This document shows positions 58,543 through 64,000 of a stretch of 64,000 nt of DNA, piece after piece; the stretch's first letter is position 1, and each line of letters starts with the position of its first letter. The notes under the pieces are model-generated. The model did no database searches. It worked only from the letters and a program-made list of their open reading frames with translations, and was not told where the DNA came from. The stretch is from Shewanella violacea DSS12 (GTDB taxonomy: Bacteria > Pseudomonadota > Gammaproteobacteria > Enterobacterales > Shewanellaceae), in assembly GCF_000091325.1 (NCBI RefSeq), contig NC_014012.1, forward strand, positions 4,423,685 to 4,487,684. Direction: 5' to 3'. The translations under genes and the position numbers were made by a program.

Positions 58543-59478
58543 CTATTTAATCTTAATCGAATTCTGAACCTGGGTATTAACGTTAAGAGTGAATATATCC
58601 GGTCTCGAGTAATGCCCCACCACATCTAATGCCCGTTTAGAGATTGCCACCAACTTAATATCTATATCGGCGTAGAGTATGCCCTTCTCTTTTCTCAGGG
58701 GCCCAGCAACAATCGCACCACCTGGGGCGATAATCACAGAGTCTCCCGGATTTATCCATTCATCAATGTCTGGGTACAAGCTCTCTTTATCGGGAAAATC
58801 ATCGGGGAGATCCTTGTGTTCCAATACCACACCACAAGAGATCACCCAACAGCGTCCCTCCCGCGCTATATGTTGCATAGTCCCCAGCCAAGCATCGCCA
58901 CTGTCATAGGTAGGTGCGATATAAATCTCAACCCCCTGTGCATATAGAGCGTACCTAGCCAGAGGCATATAGTTCTCCCAACAGAGTAAGGTACTCAACC
59001 TGCCAATGGGCGATTCAACCACCTTAAGGCTAGAACCATCGCCAAATCCCCACACCATACGCTCAGGGTTGGTAGGCATCAGCTTTCTGTGTCGGTTGAC
59101 TAGCTTGCCCTCCGCAGAAATGATGACGACCGTGTTATATAGGGTCGCCCTACTGCGCTCATTACCCCGTTCATTGAGGCCGCAAACCACAGTCACCTGA
59201 TTAGCTTTGGCCGCATCGCACAATGGTGCCAAATCACCTGTGTCTATATTGACTGAGCTTTCGAGTAATAACCCATGCAGAGCCTCACTAGTCCCCCAGT
59301 CTATACCGGGTCTCAGCCGCCAGATCCATGCTGGATATCCGGAAATATAGGCTTCGGGAAATACCACCAGTTCGGCACCAGACAAGGCTGCCTCATGAAT
59401 AAGCAGCACGGCTTTTTCTATGGTTTTATCACGATTTAATACAATTGAAGACTCTTGAACTATGGCTACCCTAGACAT
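58543..59478 (-). CDS. Nitrilase-family carbon-nitrogen hydrolase
   Basis: 311 residues. The Glu-Lys-Cys triad is visible: Glu in LVVFPEAYISGYP (about 42), Lys in RHRKLMPTNPERMVW (about 135), Cys in TLLCWENYMPLAR (about 165). The CWENYMP motif and the PTNPERMVWGFGDGS loop fit true nitrilases (nitrile to acid and ammonia) better than amidases. No neighbouring nitrile-forming gene is seen, so the natural substrate is unknown. Confidence 0.9.
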   Translation of the reverse strand: MSRVAIVQESSIVLNRDKTIEKAVLLIHEAALSGAELVVFPEAYISGYPAWIWRLRPGIDWGTSEALHGLLLESSVNIDTGDLAPLCDAAKANQVTVVCGLNERGNERSRATLYNTVVIISAEGKLVNRHRKLMPTNPERMVWGFGDGSSLKVVESPIGRLSTLLCWENYMPLARYALYAQGVEIYIAPTYDSGDAWLGTMQHIAREGRCWVISCGVVLEHKDLPDDFPDKESLYPDIDEWINPGDSVIIAPGGAIVAGPLRKEKGILYADIDIKLVAISKRALDVVGHYSRPDIFTLNVNTQVQNSIKIK

Positions 59479-59567
59479 ATAGACTCCAGCAAGCAGAAAC
59501 AGGCAATTGGTGCACCTTATAAAGCTAGCCGAACAGGGCTATAACGCCAGTATTCCACGTTAAAGCC

Positions 59568-59603
59568 ATTAGAAATGAGATTAGAAATGAGATTAGAAAT
59601 GAG
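59568..59603. repeat. 12-bp tandem repeat ATTAGAAATGAG x3
   Basis: Three perfect copies in the spacer about 90 bp before the nitrilase start codon. The sequence is otherwise unremarkable between 59479 and 59718. Confidence 0.75.
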
Positions 59604-59718
59604 AAATGGATAATAGATAGTGGCTGATGCAGTGCTCTGCAGCCTATGAGGAATACTGAATTTTCAGTGTCGGGCACCACTAAGGTACCCAAGCAGAGAA
59701 TTTCAATATCTTAGATAA

Positions 59719-59889
59719 CTAGTCTTTCTTCTCTATGGTGATCTCTAATATCTTACTGTCTGTGGCAAACCATTTCTGCACATAGAGGGTTCCAAGAACG
59801 GGTGCCTGACCCGGCTCCGGCATCTCCTGATAGCGCACGCTATTTTTAGTCTCTTTCTCATACTCAAATTTAAGGGTTTTCTTAGTCAT
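59719..59889 (-). CDS. Small conserved-looking protein of 56 residues
   Basis: ATG-to-TAG frame that starts MTKKTLKFEYEKETKNSVRY and contains PVLGTLYVQKWFATD, a pattern of alternating charged and hydrophobic residues like a compact beta-rich domain. AGGAAAAT lies directly before the ATG, and the codon use looks coding. It is not part of the divergent DUF3859 gene that starts 50-80 bp away. Function unknown. Confidence 0.7.
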   Translation of the reverse strand: MTKKTLKFEYEKETKNSVRYQEMPEPGQAPVLGTLYVQKWFATDSKILEITIEKKD

Positions 59890-59966
59890 ATTTTCCTGAT
59901 TGCCCGTACATACTTAGCTAAATATTTTGATAAACTAACATGACAGGAATTCAAAAGCAGCTCACC

Positions 59967-60443
59967 ATGTCTAAACTAAAACCCGACGTCACTATTATTC
60001 ATAGCGGAATCTTCACCAAATGGGATGAGCATGATGGCGCCCTGCCCAGATTAACTAAATCTACTGTTCACGTACCCGCAGAGATTGATATTGAATTTGG
60101 TTTTATTACCCGGATCAAAAAGGCCAAGAACCAGAAACTCAGATATTGTATCTATCATCCAGATATTCCCGATGCTGACGGCAATATTAGGCCCCCTTTC
60201 GATGGTGAGGTCTATGTAGAAGAAAATGATTGGAAATTTTATCTTGGCGATACAATCTGGGCGCCTGAGCGCAACAAACTAGGTAAATGGCGCATGACCT
60301 TAGAGCTTAAGGGCAAGGTCATAGCCGAGAAGACCTTCAAAGTACACACTGCAGATGATAAGCCGCTGCAAGGAGATACTAAGATCAAAATAGATCTCGA
60401 GGTAGCAAGGGTCGCCTCATTTAGGAAAAAACGCAGGCTGTAA
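59967..60443 (+). CDS. DUF3859-domain protein
   Basis: 158 residues from the ATG at 59967 (MSKLKPDVTIIHSGIFTKWD); an upstream in-frame ATG at 59940 is possible, and neither has a strong ribosome binding site. The core RLTKSTVHVPAEIDIEFGFI and WKFYLGDTIWAP, plus a beta-rich layout, fit DUF3859. No signal peptide. Function unknown. Confidence 0.8.
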   Translation: MSKLKPDVTIIHSGIFTKWDEHDGALPRLTKSTVHVPAEIDIEFGFITRIKKAKNQKLRYCIYHPDIPDADGNIRPPFDGEVYVEENDWKFYLGDTIWAPERNKLGKWRMTLELKGKVIAEKTFKVHTADDKPLQGDTKIKIDLEVARVASFRKKRRL

Positions 60444-60840
60444 ACAATAGGAACCCTAAGGTTCATCTCCCTATCAAACGATTTCTTTCCTGAACGAAAA
60501 AAGGCTCATCACTGTCTCTAATAAGAAGTGATGAGCCCTTCGTCTTTAATGTGGCGCAGAGATAGCTGACTTTAAACAATAGGAACCCTGAGGGGGCAAA
60601 TTGTTATTTCTAAAAAACAAGAACGAAAAAGCCCGTTATCTTTCGATAACGGGCTTCATCTGAATGTGGCGGAGAGATAAGGGCTTGACCCCTACATTCA
60701 CACGCTATAAACCTGTGACTCAAAAAATTTATATTCCTAAACGAAAAAAGGCTCATCACTCTCTCTAATAAGAAGTGATGAGCCCTTCGTCTTTTTGCAC
60801 GAAAAAGCCCCTAGCATTTCTGCTAGGGGCTTCATCTGAA
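60441..60840 (-). repeat. Decayed tRNA-Ser 3' copies alternating with four terminators
   Basis: Read on the minus strand after tRNA-Ser: T1 (60801-60833, AGCCCCTAGCA/TGCTAGGGGCT), T2 (60742-60789), a pseudo-tRNA (60665-60720) still carrying the TATCTCTCCGCCA end and part of the variable and T arms, T3 (60623-60656, T1-like), a shorter tRNA remnant (60550-60592), and T4 (60495-60542, almost identical to T2 over 48 bp). A 17-bp piece (TAAACAATAGGAACCCT) is present at 60441 and at 60574. This resembles the rtT repeats after E. coli tyrT, though the details differ. Confidence 0.85.
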
Positions 60841-60842
60841 TG

Positions 60843-60933
60843 TGGCGGAGAGATAGGGATTTGAACCCTAGACGGGCTATAAACCCGTGCCGGTTTTCAA
60901 GACCGGTGCATTCGACCACTCTGCCATCTCTCC
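60843..60933 (-). tRNA. tRNA-Ser (anticodon UGA)
   Basis: 91 nt. Acceptor GGAGAGA pairs with TCTCTCC, followed by a G discriminator and an encoded CCA. The anticodon stem-loop CCGGT-CTTGAAA-ACCGG gives anticodon TGA. A long variable arm (CGGGTTTATAGCCCG) marks the serine class, and the T loop is GTTCAAATC. Flanked downstream by decayed copies of its own 3' end. Confidence 0.97.
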
Positions 60934-61071
60934 GAACGCCGCTGATAATAGGGATTGTTGACCTTGATGTAAAGAGGCAAAACGCTCGACTGGACAAGAA
61001 ATCATCATAAAGTGCAATAAACCCTAAAAAAACACTCTGACTGATGTTTTTTTGTCATCTGTGGCTTAATT

Positions 61072-61758
61072 TTAAGCTTTGGTTTTATCCAGTAACAGAT
61101 TTTGCAATTCAGCTAATGAACTCACCTGATAGTGAGGAATGATCCCCTCAGGTACATCTCGGCCTTCACTGTTAAGCCAACAAGTATCGAAACCAGCATT
61201 CAAACCGCCTTGTATATCTGAATGTGGATTATCACCCACCATCAATACCTTATCTCTCGGTGGGTGTTGCATATGAGTGAGGGCATGTTCAAAAATCGCC
61301 ACATCGGGTTTTGCTACGCCCACTTGCTCAGAGATAACCACAGGAGAAAAGCTGCCTAATAAACCTGTACGCTCTAGGCGTATGGTCTGCAATTCGGTGA
61401 AGCCATTAGTAATGATCCCCATCTCGACTCGACCCGTTAATGCATCGATTAACTCCCTAGCACCGGGTAATAGGCTACAAATATCCGCCATGGCAGCCAG
61501 AAAGCCGCTATTAAGCTCTTGAGTCGTAACCGCTAACTTAGCAGCCCAAGACTCGAAGCGAGTATTTTGTAACTCGAGGGCTGAGATATTGCCATCTTGA
61601 TACTCGACCCATAACGGCTTATTCACCTCTTGATATATTTGAAAATCATTGCGGGTAAAGTCGACACCAAACTTAGAGAACATCAGTTGCAAGCCTTTGA
61701 AGGCATCGAAATGAAACAAGGTTTCATCGGCATCAAATAAGATCCATTGGTACTTCAT
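61072..61758 (-). CDS. yjjG: Pyrimidine 5'-nucleotidase (HAD family)
   Basis: 228 residues. HAD motifs: nucleophile DADETLFHFD (about 9-18), motif II IITNGF (about 115), Lys in GVAKPDVAIF (about 151), and GDNPHSDIQGG (about 178). E. coli YjjG dephosphorylates non-canonical pyrimidine nucleotides (house-cleaning). The N-terminus and cap region match it closely. Confidence 0.92.
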   Translation of the reverse strand: MKYQWILFDADETLFHFDAFKGLQLMFSKFGVDFTRNDFQIYQEVNKPLWVEYQDGNISALELQNTRFESWAAKLAVTTQELNSGFLAAMADICSLLPGARELIDALTGRVEMGIITNGFTELQTIRLERTGLLGSFSPVVISEQVGVAKPDVAIFEHALTHMQHPPRDKVLMVGDNPHSDIQGGLNAGFDTCWLNSEGRDVPEGIIPHYQVSSLAELQNLLLDKTKA

Positions 61759-61938
61759 AGCTATAAACTCTCCGGATAAATCTAATTATATCAATGCCCA
61801 TAACGTGGAAAAACATTAAGGTTAGGGCATTTGTCATGGGCGACAATAATCACCTAGCAAGCCCTTGTAAAGGGAAACCAGGCCATAAGAATATACCGTG
61901 GGATAATTTACTCTTGGATATAACAGACAGACTGAGAC

Positions 61939-62880
61939 TCAGTTACAGGAGGCATGGCCATGCCATTGCTCTAGCCTTTCACTATGAACATCAAGCCATT
62001 GTTTTGCCGCCTGTTCAACACTCAAGTGATCTATATCGATTAAGGCTGCGGCTAAGGCTATCTCTTGGTTAGACAGTGAAAAACTCCTCACTATGTCTAA
62101 GGCGCATAAAGACTTTCCCGCTAAATATTTAGAGGTCGCCTTCTTCAGCCAACCATCCTTGGGGTTGCCACAATCCCAGAGGTATTTTTTATTCACTCCC
62201 CATGCAGGCTCAAATTCACATGCCTCGCTATACTCTGGAAACTCAACAAATTTACCCTTATAAAGGGTTTCGACCCAATTAGGGGTCCAATTAAAGATGA
62301 CGAATACTTTTTTCTTCTCGAACAAGCGAACGAACACTTGCCAAAGTTCATCCCCGGTCGGTATCTCCCTAACTCGAAAGTCTAAACCCAAGGCGCGAAT
62401 TCTGGCTCTGTCTGGCTTAACCCAAGGACCAGAGATATAGATCCCTTGTGACTCTTCATCATCGGAGAAAAGAGCGGAGCAAGCTTTCAACGCCGTCCAG
62501 TCGGGAAGGCCCGGACATAATGCTTCCACGTAATCCGGATACCACCAACCCTCTCTGGTTAATGCCTGATGAGTACCACCATCGATGATCTTGCCATTCT
62601 TGACCAACTTATCGAATTGAGCCGCCATACTTCCCTGCCAGACTTCTATCTGCACATCCGCATGACCATAAACCAATTGATACCACTGGCCATCGGCAGC
62701 GAAGGAGACATAGTCCACCTCTATGCCCTTGCTTTGCATAAGCTCGCCAACCACATGAGTCAGTACTTTTTGACTAGACCAGTCTAGCTCCAGCAGTAAC
62801 ACCACCTTAGCGGATACCCCCATGCTGATAGAAGCCAATACAGCCCCAAGCAAGCATAAGATTCTGCTAAATTTACCCAT
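61939..62880 (-). CDS. Glycine betaine/proline-type ABC transporter substrate-binding protein (OpuAC family)
   Basis: 313 residues with a signal peptide (about 1-24, ending SA). The domain starts VVLLLELDWSSQKVLTHVVGELM, and ligand-box tryptophans are visible in EVWQGSM, REGWWYPDYV and FNWTPNWVETLY. No ATPase or permease gene is adjacent, so it is an orphan binding protein or works with subunits encoded elsewhere. The ligand is not certain; betaine, choline or proline-betaine are candidates. Confidence 0.87.
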   Translation of the reverse strand: MGKFSRILCLLGAVLASISMGVSAKVVLLLELDWSSQKVLTHVVGELMQSKGIEVDYVSFAADGQWYQLVYGHADVQIEVWQGSMAAQFDKLVKNGKIIDGGTHQALTREGWWYPDYVEALCPGLPDWTALKACSALFSDDEESQGIYISGPWVKPDRARIRALGLDFRVREIPTGDELWQVFVRLFEKKKVFVIFNWTPNWVETLYKGKFVEFPEYSEACEFEPAWGVNKKYLWDCGNPKDGWLKKATSKYLAGKSLCALDIVRSFSLSNQEIALAAALIDIDHLSVEQAAKQWLDVHSERLEQWHGHASCN

Positions 62881-63080
62881 TATTGAGCCTAATTTACTAT
62901 CGCAGCTTTGATCATAGAATCTATGTTTACAAAGCGCAATATTCCCTTTGACTTGCTCACTAGCAACAAGGATACATATCTACTTACTTTTGATTCCCAT
63001 CAATTACCACACCATCCGGAACTAGTTATGACAAACATCTGTCACAGCTAATGAATACATAATGGATAAGGAATCAGTTG

Positions 63081-63731
63081 ATGCTGAAGGGACTCGTTAA
63101 ACGACTACAAGAAAACCGCTTTTTTTTACTCTTTATTGTTCTCATGTTGGTATTTAGAAGCGCCGTAGCCGACTGGAACTCGGTACCTACAGGCTCGATG
63201 AAGCCAACCATTCTCGAAGGAGATAGGTTGCTGGTTAATAAGATGGCCTACGATATCCGCGTCCCCTTTACCCATCTATCCATAGTTAAGATTGCTGATC
63301 CTCTTCGTGGTGAGATCATCATCTTCGATTCAGTCAAGGCAGATAAGAAACTGGTTAAGCGTGTGATTGGTGTGCCTGGGGATGTGATTGAGATGAGACA
63401 AAACAGGCTCATTATCAATGGCCAAGTGCTGGATTATGAAATTCGAAACAAGCTTGTCTCAAACACAGATAGTATAGAGAATCTCTTGGGGCTAGAGCAT
63501 ATGATTCGAGTCCATGACACCCCTTCTCGTCTGGCTAACTTTGGTCCTGTCACTGTGCCTGATGACTACTATCTGGCTCTGGGGGATAACCGTGATGCAA
63601 GTGCCGATTCTCGAGTAATAGGCTTTATACCACGAGCCGAGATAACTGGCAGAGCAAAAACAGTAGCCTTCTCTAACGACTATGATAACTACTACCGATT
63701 TAGGCCCCAGCGATTCATGCATACGCTATAA
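63081..63731 (+). CDS. lepB: Signal peptidase I (short form)
   Basis: 216 residues, start ATG with AAGGAATC upstream. One membrane segment (about 14-30), then the catalytic Ser39 in VPTGSMKPTI and Lys93 in LVKRVIGVPGDVI, and GDNRDASADSRVIG (about 170). It is shorter than the housekeeping LepB (about 305 residues, two membrane segments), so this is probably a second, specialised signal peptidase. Its partner cargo is not clear; the downstream lipoprotein gene is separate. Confidence 0.9.
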   Translation: MLKGLVKRLQENRFFLLFIVLMLVFRSAVADWNSVPTGSMKPTILEGDRLLVNKMAYDIRVPFTHLSIVKIADPLRGEIIIFDSVKADKKLVKRVIGVPGDVIEMRQNRLIINGQVLDYEIRNKLVSNTDSIENLLGLEHMIRVHDTPSRLANFGPVTVPDDYYLALGDNRDASADSRVIGFIPRAEITGRAKTVAFSNDYDNYYRFRPQRFMHTL

Positions 63732-63853
63732 CAAGGTGCTAGTTTCTAGACTCTTGGGGAGCACATCTTTAGTCACTAAGAGTTTGTGTAAACATCTACA
63801 CAAAAAAGCCGATTTTTGCTATTTTAAGAGCTCTTTTATTAAATGGATTTGTG

Positions 63854-64000
63854 ATGAAACAGCTTATTTCGGCTATATTTTTCTCGATGACCCTACTCCT
63901 TTCAGGCTGTGCTACAACGCCTGGAGATGAACAAGTTGAATACCTAACCTATGTCAAAGCAGGGCAGATGGTTCCAGTGACCCAATTCACCGATACCCAA
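63854..64000 (+). CDS. Lipoprotein, N-terminal fragment (gene continues past the window)
   Basis: 49 codons are visible. Begins MKQLISAIFFSMTLLLSGC with a lipobox (LSGC), followed by ATTPGDEQVEYLTYVKAGQM. The gene runs off the window end. No family could be recognised from this much. Confidence 0.75.
   Translation, partial: MKQLISAIFFSMTLLLSGCATTPGDEQVEYLTYVKAGQMVPVTQFTDTQ

Noticed and set aside
60737..60997. 86-residue reading frame covering tRNA-Ser
   Set aside because: Runs through the tRNA gene and terminators, so it is a shadow frame.

Overview
The window reads as a chromosomal segment of a marine gammaproteobacterium, most probably Shewanella. The reasons are an E. coli-like ilvLGMEDA block, UvrD, Udp, HemE/Rsd, ElaA and YjjG proteins close to their enteric counterparts, moderate GC, and Shewanella-style accessory genes: a GlyGly-CTERM metalloprotease, spondin-domain proteins, a DUF4382 lipoprotein and a GGDEF/EAL protein. 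No phage, IS element or CRISPR array is visible. The species cannot be fixed from the sequence alone.

Layout. 0.1-9.8 kb: branched-chain amino acid synthesis. On the minus strand are ilvC, then the leader peptide ilvL with its attenuator, then ilvG-ilvM-ilvE-ilvD-ilvA; the regulator ilvY diverges from ilvC. 10-17 kb: one 2312-residue secreted M4 metalloprotease built of repeated modules. 17.3-20.5 kb: cysE with a decayed tandem copy of its own 3' end, then two unknown membrane proteins. 20.7-24.6 kb: a 36-bp tandem repeat, ubiA, uvrD and a RidA-family gene. 24.8-27.2 kb: two SPFH proteins and an NfeD protein in one operon, behind a 21-bp palindrome. 27.6-31.4 kb: a Tsx-like channel and uridine phosphorylase facing each other, a YdcH-like protein, a small periplasmic protein and mscS. 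31.4-32.4 kb: about 14 decayed tandem copies of the mscS 3' end. 32.8-36.3 kb: ompA, a probable CsrB-type regulatory RNA, and two overlapping LysR-type regulators. 36.3-44.9 kb: radical SAM protein, ElaA, a YebC-family protein, a DUF4382 lipoprotein, an S9 peptidase, and a metal permease with its MerR regulator and a recognisable MerR-type promoter. 45.2-48.4 kb: purH and purD. 48.5-52 kb: an SDR oxidoreductase and a GGDEF/EAL sensor. 52.3-56.1 kb: two spondin-domain secreted proteins followed by a two-component system. 56.2-58.2 kb: hemE and rsd, with a strong small-RNA candidate between them. 58.5-64 kb: nitrilase, a 56-residue protein, a DUF3859 protein, tRNA-Ser(UGA) with decayed tRNA 3' copies and four terminators, yjjG, a betaine-binding protein, lepB and a truncated lipoprotein gene.

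The most notable non-coding content is (1) the GGA-rich RNA after ompA, (2) the 95-nt promoter-plus-terminator RNA candidate before rsd, and (3) a recurring pattern in which the 3' end of a gene (mscS, cysE, tRNA-Ser and, on a tiny scale, the response regulator at 53.8 kb) is duplicated in tandem just downstream and has decayed. Functions are inferred by recognising protein families by eye; no database search was run.
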